A stretch of DNA of 39,704 nucleotides from Rhodospirillales bacterium (GTDB taxonomy: Bacteria > Pseudomonadota > Alphaproteobacteria > Azospirillales > Azospirillaceae): NCBI GenBank assembly GCA_947457845.1, contig CANGXM010000004.1:1-39704 (forward strand), read 5' to 3'. Below the pieces are notes generated by a model. It did no database searches. It saw nothing but the letters and a program-made list of their open reading frames with translations, and had not been told where the DNA came from. The position numbers and the translations under genes are program-made. Position 1 is the first letter of the stretch, and each line of letters begins with the position of its first letter. Shown here one piece after another: positions 27,255 to 36,004 of this stretch.

Positions 27255-28859
27255 TCACCGGCCCGCCGGCTTCGCGCCGACCAGACGCACCTGCCAGTTG
27301 CCGCGGGAGTAGCGCAGGCCCTCGATCTGGGCCGTGTGCACCACCGTCTGCACCTGATCGTGGATCGGAAGGAAGATCGCCATGTCCATGATCTTCTTCT
27401 GGATCTCGCCATAGAGGCGCGTCCGCTCGGCCGCCGTCGGGGCCGCCGAGGCGTCGGCGAGCATCTTGTCCATCGTCGGGTCGGCGATGCGCGACCAGTT
27501 GAACTTGAACTTGCCGGGCTCGGGGATGTTCGAGCTGTGGAACGGGATGGCCAGCACGCCCGGATCGTTCGACACCCAGCGGATGACGGCCATCTCGTAC
27601 TGGTTGGCCATCAGCACCTCGTCCTGCTTCTGCTTCAGGACGTTCTCCACCTTGATGTCGAAGCCGACGCGCCGCGCCTCGGCCTGCATCGCCACCGCGA
27701 CGTCCGGGAGCGTCAGGACCGGGAAGTAGGCGGTCAGGGGCTTGCCGTCCTTCTGGCGGATGCCGCCGGGGCCCGGCCGCCAGCCGGCCTCGTCCAGCAG
27801 CCGGTTCGCCATCGCCTGGTCGAAGGGGAAGTACTTCTCCACGCCGTCCCAATAGGCGGGCGTCGGCGGGGCGAGCGGGCCGAAGGCCGGCTTCACGAGG
27901 CCGAAGTAGAGGTTCTGGGCCAGACGCGGCCGGTTGATCGAGTGGAAGAAGGCCTGCCGCACCCGGATGTCGTCGAACGGCGGGCGGGTGGTATTGAACA
28001 GCGCGCCGAACGAAAGGCCCGCGGCCACGCCGATCATCGACTTGTACCGGCCTGAATCGCCCAGGCGCTTGGTGTCCAGCGCCGGGACGATGTCGGCGAC
28101 GTGCACCTCGCCCGCCTCGAGCGCCGCGACGCGGGTCGCGTTGTTCGGGATGTAGCGGTGGATTATCTTGGCGACGCGGGACTTCTCCTTGCCCATGAAC
28201 TCGGGGCCCCAGGCGTAGTCCTCGTTCCGCTCCAGCACCACCTCGCGGTTGCGCTCCCAGCTGACGAACCGGAACGGGCCGGTGCCGACCGGGTTCTGGG
28301 CAAAGCCCTGGTTGCCGAGGCGCTGGACCGCGGCCGGGCTGACGATCGACAGCTCGTTCTCGGTGAAGCTGTCGATCGCGCCGCCGTTCGGCCGCTTGTA
28401 CTTGATGCGGACCTCGTAGGGGCCGAGGATGTCGGTCCCGTCGTAGGGGCCGATCATGTCGATGGCACCCTGCGAGCCGGTGCGCGGGTCGACGATCGTG
28501 TCGAAGGTGAACTTCACCGCCTCGGCGTTGAACGGCGAGCCATCGTGGAACTTCACGCCCTCGCGCAGCTTCAGCGTCACCGACATGCCGTCGGGCGCCG
28601 CCTGCCAGGAGGTGGCGAGGCCCGGATAGAGCTTGCCGGCCTCGTCCGCCACGATCAGCTGGTCGAACACCTGGACGATGATCTGCTCCTCGTGGCGCGA
28701 CTGCGTCACGCGCGGATCGAACGTCACGTCCGACGTGCTGTCGTCGGCCCAGATCACGGTGATGTCCTGCGCCGAAACCGGCGCGGCGAGTGCCGCGAGG
28801 CCGAGAAGGGCCGCGGCCGTCGACATCAGGAAGCTCTTGGTCTTTCGCATCTTTCCCAT
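27255..28859 (-). CDS. Peptide/solute-binding protein of ABC importer (DppA/OppA family), operon B
   Basis: A 534-residue periplasmic binding protein. The signal peptide has basic residues at the start (MGKMRKTK), a hydrophobic core, and a likely cleavage after PVSA before QDITVIW. Family motifs are VTLKLREGVKFHDGSPFNAE and DIRVRQAFFHSINRPRL. The ATG at 28859 directly follows AGGGA, and an in-frame ATG at 28850 would have better spacing; both keep the signal peptide. It lies after the amidohydrolase, across an 82-base gap that contains a small GC-rich inverted repeat (GGCGCC at 28905-28910 and 28919-28924) and no promoter I can support. Ligand unknown. Confidence 0.94.
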   Translation of the reverse strand: MGKMRKTKSFLMSTAAALLGLAALAAPVSAQDITVIWADDSTSDVTFDPRVTQSRHEEQIIVQVFDQLIVADEAGKLYPGLATSWQAAPDGMSVTLKLREGVKFHDGSPFNAEAVKFTFDTIVDPRTGSQGAIDMIGPYDGTDILGPYEVRIKYKRPNGGAIDSFTENELSIVSPAAVQRLGNQGFAQNPVGTGPFRFVSWERNREVVLERNEDYAWGPEFMGKEKSRVAKIIHRYIPNNATRVAALEAGEVHVADIVPALDTKRLGDSGRYKSMIGVAAGLSFGALFNTTRPPFDDIRVRQAFFHSINRPRLAQNLYFGLVKPAFGPLAPPTPAYWDGVEKYFPFDQAMANRLLDEAGWRPGPGGIRQKDGKPLTAYFPVLTLPDVAVAMQAEARRVGFDIKVENVLKQKQDEVLMANQYEMAVIRWVSNDPGVLAIPFHSSNIPEPGKFKFNWSRIADPTMDKMLADASAAPTAAERTRLYGEIQKKIMDMAIFLPIHDQVQTVVHTAQIEGLRYSRGNWQVRLVGAKPAGR

Positions 28860-28941
28860 TCCCTGTTCGTCCGGAAGCCAGTGGACCTTCGTTCGATGCC
28901 GGCGGGCGCCCGGTCCGGGGCGCCGACCGTTTTGACGCGCC

Positions 28942-30177
28942 TCAGACGACCTCGACACCGCCCTTGAAGACGCGCAGCCGATCCCGCTGCCCGAGGATCG
29001 TCACGTCCGCCAGCGGATCGCCGGCGACCAGAAGAACGTCGGCGTGAAGCCCGGGCTTCAGCCGTCCGACGTCCCATCCCATCAGGTCGGCGTTCGTCCC
29101 CGTCGCGGCGACGATCGCCTCCATCGGCGTGAGGCCGCCCTGTACGAGGAGGTGGATCTCCCGCCAGTTCATCTCGCCGTGGGTCAGCATGTAGCCCGTG
29201 TCGGTCCCGGCGCAGATCCGCACGCCCGCCGCCCGTGCGGCGGCCAGCGTCTTCCACTTCGCCTCGCGGGACGCGTTCAGCCACTTCCACGACCGGGCGC
29301 TCAGCCCCTGTTCCTCGGGCGTGAACTCGAAGTTCCGGTCGTTCACCAGCAGCGTCGGCACATAGAAGGTGCCGTGCTTCACCATCGCCTCGATGATGCG
29401 CGCGTCGGTGAAGTGCGCGTGCTCGACCGTGTCGACGCCGTTCACGATGGTGGACAGCAGCCCCGGCCCGCCCGTGGTGTGGGCGGCGACGTGCATCTCG
29501 AAGCTGTGCGCCTCGTCGACCGCGGCGCGGATCTCGTCGTCGGTCATCTCCTGGCGCCACCAGACGCCCGGCTCCTTGCCGACGAAGGAGATGCAGGTGT
29601 TGATCTTGATGAAGTGGGCGCCGCGCTTGATCTCCTTGCGCACGCCCAGCCGGAAGCCCTCCGCCCCGTCGCAAGGGAGCGTGAGGTCGCGGAACTCGGT
29701 GTGGTCGGCCCAGCCCGGCTGGTCCATGTGCCCGCCGGTCACCGACAGGCCGCGGCCGCAGGCCATGATGCGCGGGCCCTGCACCTCGCCCTTCTCGATG
29801 GCGTTCGCGAGGTCGATGATCACGCCGCCCGGCGCGTGCATGTCGCGCACGCTGGTGTAGCCGGCCTTCAGCGTGTCGAGCGCGTACCGCGCCGACCGCA
29901 GCGCGATCGCCGGATAGGACATCTCCACCAGTTCGGCACGGAACGCTTTCTTGTGCGGGATGCCGGAATAGGCGAGGTGGACGTGGGTGTCGATGAGACC
30001 CGGCATCATGGTCGAGCCGGGCGCCGCCTCGACCACCTTGCCGCCCTCGGGGACGCCGAGGTCCGCCTGCCGCCCGACCGCGACGATCCGGCCCTTCTCG
30101 ACCAGCACCGCGCCGCGCTCGACCGGCGAGGCGCCGGTGCCGTCGATCAGCCGGTCCGCGACGATCAGCGTCTTCAT
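28942..30177 (-). CDS. Amidohydrolase, imidazolonepropionase-like (COG1228 type), operon B
   Basis: A 411-residue metal-dependent hydrolase. Ligands visible are His65 and His67 (DTHVHLAY), a probable carboxylated Lys191 (FIKINT), His233 (VAAHTTGG), His253 (VEHAHF) and Asp326 (AGTDTGY). It is related to the operon A enzyme but clearly diverged, for example carrying an insertion with KEPGVWWRQEMTDDEI. Dipeptidase, N-acyl-amino-acid or imide hydrolase activity are the plausible options from the family. The ATG at 30177 overlaps the SDR stop (ATGA). Confidence 0.9.
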   Translation of the reverse strand: MKTLIVADRLIDGTGASPVERGAVLVEKGRIVAVGRQADLGVPEGGKVVEAAPGSTMMPGLIDTHVHLAYSGIPHKKAFRAELVEMSYPAIALRSARYALDTLKAGYTSVRDMHAPGGVIIDLANAIEKGEVQGPRIMACGRGLSVTGGHMDQPGWADHTEFRDLTLPCDGAEGFRLGVRKEIKRGAHFIKINTCISFVGKEPGVWWRQEMTDDEIRAAVDEAHSFEMHVAAHTTGGPGLLSTIVNGVDTVEHAHFTDARIIEAMVKHGTFYVPTLLVNDRNFEFTPEEQGLSARSWKWLNASREAKWKTLAAARAAGVRICAGTDTGYMLTHGEMNWREIHLLVQGGLTPMEAIVAATGTNADLMGWDVGRLKPGLHADVLLVAGDPLADVTILGQRDRLRVFKGGVEVV

Positions 30178-30926
30178 GCGATGTCCCCTTTGGCACGAAG
30201 CTCCTGGACGAGGTCCCAGGCGCGGACGTAGCGGTCGTTGATGCCCGACGCGTCCTGCAGCGCGAGGTGCACGAAGGCCGGCGCGATCTCGATCGGGTCC
30301 TTCCAGATGGCCCGGTTCTCGGGCCCGTAGGTCGTCTCGCTCATCGCCGTGTGGACCGGGTGGCCCGGCGTCACCGTGTTGACCGAGACGTTGTAGGGCG
30401 CGAACTCGATCGCCAGCGCGCGCGACAGCCCCTCGATCCCGAACTTCGACGCGCAATAGGCGCTCTCGTCGTTCCCGCCCTTCACCCCGGCGTTGGACGA
30501 GACGTTGAGGATGGCGCCCCGCCGGCGCGCCTTCATGCCCGGCGCCACCGCGCGGATGCAAAGGAAGGGGCCGCGCAGGTTGATGTCCAGGAGGCGGTCC
30601 CACTCCTCGACCGTCACCGCCTCGACGGGGCGGAAGAAGATCACGCCCGCGTTGTTGACCAGCACGTCGATGCCCGGCGTCTCCGCCTCGATCGCGGCGA
30701 AGGTGCGGGCGATGTCGTCCGGGTCGCGCAGGTCCATCGTCCGGGCGGTGACGTCCAGGCCCTTCGCGCGCAGGGCGGCCGCGACGGCGCCCACCTCGTC
30801 CGCCAGCACGTCGAGCGCGAAGACCCGCGCGCCGTCCTCGGCGAAGGCCGTCGTCACCGCACGGCCGATCCCCCGGGCCGCTCCGGTGACGACGGCCACG
30901 CGGCCCGAGAGGCGCCCGCCGCTCAC
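30174..30926 (-). CDS. SDR-family oxidoreductase (operon B, second)
   Basis: A 250-residue classical short-chain dehydrogenase. The cofactor motif TGAARGIG is at 14-21, NNAG follows, the catalytic Ser is in VSSNAG, and YCASK supplies Tyr and Lys. Asp near 39 at the end of the second strand suggests NAD preference. The C-terminus is unusual for the family: PGHPVHTAMSE and a long tail replace the common ending with a glycine-rich VDGG. It starts at GTG 30926, overlapping the previous SDR stop. Substrate unknown. Confidence 0.88.
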   Translation of the reverse strand: MSGGRLSGRVAVVTGAARGIGRAVTTAFAEDGARVFALDVLADEVGAVAAALRAKGLDVTARTMDLRDPDDIARTFAAIEAETPGIDVLVNNAGVIFFRPVEAVTVEEWDRLLDINLRGPFLCIRAVAPGMKARRRGAILNVSSNAGVKGGNDESAYCASKFGIEGLSRALAIEFAPYNVSVNTVTPGHPVHTAMSETTYGPENRAIWKDPIEIAPAFVHLALQDASGINDRYVRAWDLVQELRAKGDIA

Positions 30927-31687
30927 GTCGCTACCCGCCCGCCGTCGATCAGGAGACCGATTCCGGTCACGAACGACGACTGGTCGGAGGCGAGATAGAG
31001 GACCGTCTCGGCGATCTCCTCGCCGGTTCCCATCCGGCCCATCGGCGTTATGGTGCGCCACTTCTCCTCGACCGCGTCGGGATCGGTCGACAACGCCTTG
31101 TTCCGACGGTTCATGTCGGTGTCGATGACGCCCGGGTTGATGGCGTTCACCCGGATGTTCCGGCGCGCGTACTCGATCGCCAGCACGCGCGTCATCGACA
31201 TGATCGCCCCCTTGGAGGAGGCGTAGGAGATGTTCCCGCCGACGTTCGCGAAGGCGCTGACCGAGGAATTGTTGACGATGGTGCCGCCGCCGTTGCGCAG
31301 CAGCGCCGGGATAGCATGCTTGCACCCGAAGAAGGTGCCCTTGAGGTTGATGCCGATCACCCGGTCGAACAGGTCCGCCGTCACCTCGTGCGACGGCGTC
31401 ACCTGCTGCTCGATGCCGGCGTTGTTGAAGATGGTGTCGAGCTTTCCGAAGACGCGCTCGGCCGTGGCGACGAGGGCCGCCACCTGCGCCTCGTCGGAGA
31501 CGTCGCAGCGCTGGTAGGTGAGGGTGCCGCCCGCGGCCTCGACCTCGGCGGCGAGCTTCGCGCCGGCCGCGTCGTCCACGTCGCCGACGACGACCTTGGC
31601 ACCCTCGCGGGCGAACAGGACGGCCGTCGACCGGCCCATGCCGTTCGCCCCGCCCGTGACGATCGCCACCTTGTCCTTCAGCCGCAC
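30923..31687 (-). CDS. SDR-family oxidoreductase (operon B, first)
   Basis: A 254-residue classical short-chain dehydrogenase, first gene of operon B. The cofactor motif TGGANGMG is at 11-18, with NNAG, a Ser in NSSVSA, and YASSK for Tyr/Lys. The C-terminal VTGIGLLIDGG is the usual family ending. Asp after the second strand (VVVGDVDD) suggests NAD rather than NADP. It begins at GTG 31687 after a GAGGGGG ribosome site, 40 bases from operator-like box 3. It probably oxidises an alcohol group of the imported compound or its product. Confidence 0.9.
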   Translation of the reverse strand: MRLKDKVAIVTGGANGMGRSTAVLFAREGAKVVVGDVDDAAGAKLAAEVEAAGGTLTYQRCDVSDEAQVAALVATAERVFGKLDTIFNNAGIEQQVTPSHEVTADLFDRVIGINLKGTFFGCKHAIPALLRNGGGTIVNNSSVSAFANVGGNISYASSKGAIMSMTRVLAIEYARRNIRVNAINPGVIDTDMNRRNKALSTDPDAVEEKWRTITPMGRMGTGEEIAETVLYLASDQSSFVTGIGLLIDGGRVAT

Positions 31688-31726
31688 GCCAGCCCCCTCG
31701 ATCCGTCGGGGACGAGGCTAACCCGG

Positions 31727-31745
31727 TGTCTACTTGTAATACAAT
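31727..31745 (+). promoter_or_regulatory. Operator-like box 3, divergent promoter of operon B and third OppDF
   Basis: TGTCTACTTGTAATACAAT contains a perfect palindrome, TTGTA-A-TACAA (31734-31744), that fits TNGTNNNACNA, the FadR-type GntR pattern. It lies in the 112-base gap between two divergent operons, where one bound regulator could control both. It matches box 2 at 17 of 19 positions and box 1 with one gap. Confidence 0.65.
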
Positions 31746-31761
31746 ACCCCTCTGCTACAGT
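31734..31761 (+). promoter_or_regulatory. Candidate promoter of the third OppDF operon
   Basis: TTGTAA (31734-31739) and TACAGT (31756-31761) are separated by 16 bases and resemble a -35/-10 pair. The -35 element is the left part of the operator palindrome, so binding would block it. The start codon at 31800 is about 33 bases after the predicted transcription start. Confidence 0.4.
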
Positions 31762-31799
31762 CTTGTCGGGAAGACCGGACAGACGGGGAACCGCGACGC

Positions 31800-32819
31800 A
31801 TGGGGCCGCTCGCCCAGGACGAAATCCTCCGCATCCGGGGCCTGGAGACGCAGTTCGCGACCGAGGACGGACCCGTTCGGTCGGTCGACGGCGTCGATCT
31901 CGCCATGCGCCGCGGCGAGACGCTGGCCATCGTGGGGGAGAGCGGGTCGGGCAAGTCGGTCTCCTGCCTCTCGTTGATGCGGCTGATCGAGCCGCCGGGC
32001 CGGATCGTCGCCGGCGAGATGTGGCTCAGGCGCAAGGACGGCAGCGTCGTCGACCTCGCGAGCCTGCCCGAGCGCACCATGCGCGACGTGCGCGGTAACG
32101 ACGTCGCGATGATCTTCCAGGAACCGATGACGAGCCTGAACCCGCTCTACACCGTCGGCGAGCAGATCGCCGAGACGGTGCGCGAGCACGCGGGCGTCGG
32201 CCGGGCGGAGAGCTGGACCGCGGCGGTCGACGCCCTGCGCGCCGTCGGCATCGCCGATCCCGAGATGCGCGCGCGCAACCATCCGCACGAGATGTCGGGC
32301 GGCATGCGCCAGCGGGTGATGATCGCGATGGCGCTCTCCTGCCGCCCGGCGTTGCTGATCGCCGACGAGCCGACGACCGCGCTGGACGTGACCATCCAGG
32401 CCCAGATCCTCGATCTGATGCGGGGCCTGCGCGACGGCGATTCGCGCATGGGGATCGTCTTCGTCACCCACAACATGGGCGTGGTGGCGGAGATGGCGGA
32501 CCGCGTCGTCGTCATGTACGGCGGGCGCGTGGTCGAGAGCGGCCCGGTGCGCGAGATCTTCGCCGCCCCGCGCCACCCCTACACGCGCGGCCTCCTCGAC
32601 AGCATGCCGCGCGTGAGGCGCGGGCCGGACGGGCGGACGGAGCGGATCCCGCTGACCGCCATCCCCGGCAACGTGCCGAACCCGCTCGACCGGCCGCCGG
32701 GCTGCGCCTTCGCGCCGCGCTGCGCGCTCGCCGAGGACGCCTGCCGCACGGCGGTGCCCGACCTCGTCGCCCTGTCCGAGACCCGCGAGACGCGCTGCCG
32801 GCGCTGGGAGGCGATGTGA
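31800..32819 (+). CDS. OppD/DppD-type ABC transporter ATPase (set 3)
   Basis: A 339-residue ATPase. Walker A is GESGSGKSV, the signature is [15 protein letters not shown], and Walker B is [14 protein letters not shown]. The switch segment is [14 protein letters not shown], with Asn for the usual Asp after His. The C-terminus has [14 protein letters not shown]. It is divergent from operon B and is likely the engine of the operon B permeases. Its stop overlaps the OppF start (GTGA). Confidence 0.93.
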   Translation: MGPLAQDEILRIRGLETQFATEDGPVRSVDGVDLAMRRGETLAIVGESGSGKSVSCLSLMRLIEPPGRIVAGEMWLRRKDGSVVDLASLPERTMRDVRGNDVAMIFQEPMTSLNPLYTVGEQIAETVREHAGVGRAESWTAAVDALRAVGIADPEMRARNHPHEMSGGMRQRVMIAMALSCRPALLIADEPTTALDVTIQAQILDLMRGLRDGDSRMGIVFVTHNMGVVAEMADRVVVMYGGRVVESGPVREIFAAPRHPYTRGLLDSMPRVRRGPDGRTERIPLTAIPGNVPNPLDRPPGCAFAPRCALAEDACRTAVPDLVALSETRETRCRRWEAM

Positions 32820-33838
32820 CCGCCACCGTCCTGCCCGAGGCGACCGACGCCGCCGCACCCCCGCGTCCCGCCCCGATCCTCGAGGTCGAGGGGCTGATCA
32901 AGCATTTCGGGGGGGAGCGGCGCTTCCTCGCCCCGCCCAAGCCGAAGATCCGCGCCATCGACGGCGTCTCGTTCCGCATCCACCCGGGCGAGGTGGTGGG
33001 CCTCGTGGGCGAAAGCGGATCGGGCAAGACGACCGTCGGGCGCACGGTGCTGCGCCTCACCAACCCGACCGGCGGACGCATCCTGTTCGAGGGCGAGGAC
33101 ATCACGACGCTGTCGCGGGCCCGCATGCGGCCCTTCCGGCGGCGGATGCAGATCGTCTTCCAGGACCCGTTCGCCAGCCTGAACCCGCGCCTGCGGGTCG
33201 CGGACATCCTGGGCGAGGCCTACGCCATCCACGGACACGTGCCGCCCTCGCGGCGCATGGACCGGACGGTCGAACTCCTGGAGACGGTGGGGCTCTCGGC
33301 CGACCACCTCGCGCGCTATCCGCACGAGTTCTCGGGCGGGCAGCGCCAGCGGCTGGTGATCGCGCGGGCGCTCGCGGTGGAGCCGACGTTCCTCGTCGCC
33401 GACGAGCCGGTCTCCGCCCTCGACGTGTCGATCCAGGCCCAGATCATCGGGCTGATGAGCCAGCTCCAGCGCGACTTCGGCCTCGCCATGCTGTTCATCT
33501 CCCACGATCTCAGCGTGGTCGAGTACGTCTGCGACCGGGTGATGGTGATGTACCTGGGGCAGGTGATGGAGGCGGGCCCCGTCGACCGCCTGTTCGCCGC
33601 CCCCCGCCATCCCTATACGATGGCGCTCCAGGCGGCGGCGCCGATCCCGGATCCGGAGGCGCCGCGGCGCCGCATGGTGCTCCAGGGCGACATCCCCAGC
33701 CCCGCGAATCCGCCGTCCGGCTGCGTCTTCCGGACCCGCTGCCCCTTCGCGATCGCCGACTGCGCCAAGGTGCGCCCGGCACCGCGCGTGGTGGGGCCGG
33801 AACACACGGTCGCCTGCATCCGGGACGACATCGGGTGA
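32816..33838 (+). CDS. OppF/DppF-type ABC transporter ATPase (set 3)
   Basis: A 340-residue ATPase starting at GTG 32816. Walker A is GESGSGKTT, the signature is [15 protein letters not shown], Walker B is [13 protein letters not shown], and the switch His is in [11 protein letters not shown]. The C-terminal Cys pattern is [14 protein letters not shown]. It forms the usual heterodimer with the preceding OppD. Hairpin locus 4 follows and separates it from the convergent GMC gene. Confidence 0.93.
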   Translation: MTATVLPEATDAAAPPRPAPILEVEGLIKHFGGERRFLAPPKPKIRAIDGVSFRIHPGEVVGLVGESGSGKTTVGRTVLRLTNPTGGRILFEGEDITTLSRARMRPFRRRMQIVFQDPFASLNPRLRVADILGEAYAIHGHVPPSRRMDRTVELLETVGLSADHLARYPHEFSGGQRQRLVIARALAVEPTFLVADEPVSALDVSIQAQIIGLMSQLQRDFGLAMLFISHDLSVVEYVCDRVMVMYLGQVMEAGPVDRLFAAPRHPYTMALQAAAPIPDPEAPRRRMVLQGDIPSPANPPSGCVFRTRCPFAIADCAKVRPAPRVVGPEHTVACIRDDIG

Positions 33839-33852
33839 AGCCCGACGGCTCC

Positions 33853-33930
33853 GCCTCATGCTTCGACTGGCTCGGCATGAGGCGGGCCCTGCCGTGTGTC
33901 CCACGTCCCGAGCCTGTCGAAGGACGGGGG
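33853..33930. repeat. Paired opposed hairpins, locus 4 (REP/BIME-like)
   Basis: Hairpin 1 (33853-33883) has stem GCCTCATGCT/GGCATGAGGC with one wobble and loop TCGACTGGCTC, one base off the common loop. Hairpin 2 (33900-33930) has a weaker stem with two mismatches and loop GAGCCTGTCGA. It fills the gap between two convergent genes and could act there as a two-way transcription stop, though no T-run follows. Confidence 0.75.
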
Positions 33931-33933
33931 GCC

Positions 33934-35529
33934 TCACCGCATCGCCATCATCCGGTCGGCCGCCCGCAGCGCCAGCGCCTGTGCGGTCGCGGTGGGGTTG
34001 ATGGCGGCGGCGGTGACGAACAGGCTCGCGTCGGCGATCCACAGGTTCGGGACGTCGTGGCAGCGGCCCCAGCCGTCGGCGACCGACGTCTCCGGATCGT
34101 CGCCCATCCGCGCCGTCCCCATGATGTGGAACCCGGCCTCGGCCCTGAGCGGGGTGCGGAAGATCGCGCCCGCACCGGCGGTCTCCAGCACCTCCGCCGC
34201 CCGCTCCATCCCGAAGTCGAGCGCCCGGCGGGAATTCTGCGACAGGCGGTAGATCCATTTCGGCGCCGGAAGCCCATCGGCGTCGGCGAGCCGGTCGGAC
34301 AGGAGGATCCGGTTCTCCGGGTCCGCCAGATCCTCGGCGCAGACCGTGAAGCCGGCCGTCCGGTCGAACCGCCGCTCGAAGTCCGCGTGGTGCCCCGCAC
34401 CCCACGCCAGCCGCTCGCCCGTGACCGCACCCAGCGACAGGGCGACCGGCGTCGGCCCGCCGACCAGTTGCAGCTTGAGCCCGCGTACGAAGCCGCGGCC
34501 GGGGTCGGTGGCGTAGAACTGGAACGAGATGATCCCCGCCTTCTCGCCCGAGACCCAGGCGCCCATGCGCGCCTCGAACAGCCCGTCGACCCGGGCGTAG
34601 GGGTGGAGCATCAGGTTCCGGCCGACGAGGCCCGACTGGTTCGCGAGTCCGTCGGGGAAGCGGCCCGAGGCCGAGAGCAGGAGGAGGCGCGGCGTCCCCA
34701 TGCCGTTCGCGGCCAGCACGAAGCGGTCGCCCCGGATGCGGATGGTGCCGGCGTCGGTGCGGCAGACCGCGGTCGTCACGCGGCCGGACGTGTCGTGCTC
34801 CAGCCGTTCCACCCGCGCGTGGGGGACGACGCGGGCGCCCGCCGCGACCGCGTCGCGCATGTACGCGACGTCGGCGCCCGCCCGCTGGCGGCTGACGCAG
34901 CCGATGTCGCACGGGCCGATGTGGCTGCACTGCGGCGCGCCGGGGTCGCGGGCCCCGCGGCCCACCACGAGGTCGACCGGCCACCAGTGCCAGCCCAGCC
35001 GGTCGAACACGGCGGCGAACCGCCGGCCGGCGGCGCCGAGGGTGGGCAGCGTCATCGCATCGCCGCCGTGGGGCGGGGAGGCGGGATCGCCCGGCAGGGC
35101 CGCCGTGCCCATCCGCGCCTCGTTCAGCGTGTACCAGGGCTCAAGGTCCTCGTAGGCGATCGGCCAGTCGTCGCCCACCCCGTCGAGCGTGCGGATGCGG
35201 AAGTCCTCCGGCCGGAACCGCGGCACGTGCGCGGACCAGTGCGTGGAGGTGCCGCCGATCCCGTTCGCGACCATCGGCCGGATCGGGCTCTCGGCGTCGT
35301 CGACCGGATAGTCCTCGGCGGCACGGCGGACGTTGGGATTGGAATGCAGCGCGGTCGCCCGTCGCAGTTCCCAGTCCGGCGCGTCCCGGCCCACCGACCC
35401 GGGGTCGAACCAGCCGCCGCGGTCGACGACGATCGTGCGCACGCCCCGCGTCGCGAGGCGCCATGCGACGGCCGCGCCCGTCGGGCCCGCACCGATGACC
35501 ACCGCCTCCGCGTCCAGGTCCGCCATCAT
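33934..35529 (-). CDS. GMC-family FAD oxidoreductase, gluconate 2-dehydrogenase large-subunit-like
   Basis: A 531-residue flavoprotein. The FAD-binding motif is VVIGAGPTGAAVAWRLA (10-26). The GMC-type C-terminal signature is GFHIMGTARMGDDPETSV, followed by NLWIADASLFVTAAAINPT. Cys201, Cys207 and Cys211 (CSHIGPCDIGC) match the Cys cluster that holds an iron-sulfur centre in the large subunits of membrane sugar/polyol dehydrogenases. Such enzymes oxidise sugars or polyols and pass electrons to a cytochrome subunit. No cytochrome gene is visible here. Two adjacent ATGs (35529 and 35526) follow GGAGACGGG. It diverges from a small subunit-like gene across a 66-base gap in which I see no firm promoter. 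Confidence 0.88.
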   Translation of the reverse strand: MMADLDAEAVVIGAGPTGAAVAWRLATRGVRTIVVDRGGWFDPGSVGRDAPDWELRRATALHSNPNVRRAAEDYPVDDAESPIRPMVANGIGGTSTHWSAHVPRFRPEDFRIRTLDGVGDDWPIAYEDLEPWYTLNEARMGTAALPGDPASPPHGGDAMTLPTLGAAGRRFAAVFDRLGWHWWPVDLVVGRGARDPGAPQCSHIGPCDIGCVSRQRAGADVAYMRDAVAAGARVVPHARVERLEHDTSGRVTTAVCRTDAGTIRIRGDRFVLAANGMGTPRLLLLSASGRFPDGLANQSGLVGRNLMLHPYARVDGLFEARMGAWVSGEKAGIISFQFYATDPGRGFVRGLKLQLVGGPTPVALSLGAVTGERLAWGAGHHADFERRFDRTAGFTVCAEDLADPENRILLSDRLADADGLPAPKWIYRLSQNSRRALDFGMERAAEVLETAGAGAIFRTPLRAEAGFHIMGTARMGDDPETSVADGWGRCHDVPNLWIADASLFVTAAAINPTATAQALALRAADRMMAMR

Positions 35530-35595
35530 CCCGTCTCCAGTCCTCGTCCATCGTCCCCATGATGTGAAGCGGAAGACCAGCCGTAAAGAGGGGAT

Positions 35596-35991
35596 ATGAT
35601 CCCGAACGATGTTTTCGGTCCACTGATCGATGTGCTGATCCCCGGCGACGGTGATCGGTGGCCGTCTGCGTCCGAGGCGCTTTCCACTTGCGAGACCCTG
35701 TTCACGGATTTGGGTGTCGCGGACCATGACTGGCTGGCGCCACTCGCCGCCGCGGTCGCGGCGCTTCCGACCGCCGACCGGCCGGCCCGGATGGCCGACG
35801 CGGAGGCGGCGGCGCCCGAGGCCTTCGGCCGGATGCTGGCCGCCCTCTACCGGTCCTACTACACGGCCCCGTCCGTCCGCGCCGTGGTCACGGCGGTGGC
35901 GGAGGCGGGGCCGCGCGAACCCTCCCCCCTGATCGACCCGGGCCTCGTGGCCCGTGTCGTCGCAACCCGCGCCGGTGCCCGGCGCCTCTAG
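35596..35991 (+). CDS. Small protein resembling gluconate 2-dehydrogenase subunit 3
   Basis: A 131-residue soluble, Ala-rich protein. It begins FGPLIDVLIPGDGDRWPSAS, which resembles the start of the gluconate dehydrogenase gamma subunit, and contains a SYYTAPSVRA segment like that family's Tyr-rich part. No Tat or Sec signal is present, although many gamma subunits carry a Tat signal that exports the complex. The divergent gene is the GMC large subunit, which supports the assignment. The ribosome site AGAGGGG precedes the ATG. The family call is tentative; an unknown partner protein is the alternative. Confidence 0.6.
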   Translation: MIPNDVFGPLIDVLIPGDGDRWPSASEALSTCETLFTDLGVADHDWLAPLAAAVAALPTADRPARMADAEAAAPEAFGRMLAALYRSYYTAPSVRAVVTAVAEAGPREPSPLIDPGLVARVVATRAGARRL

Positions 35992-36004
35992 ACGGAGCGA
36001 AGCG

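Noticed and set aside
28905-28924. GGCGCC inverted repeat before the operon B binding protein as a terminator or operator
   Set aside because: It is short and GC-only, without a T-run or similarity to the shared operator; it could be chance in a sequence this GC-rich.
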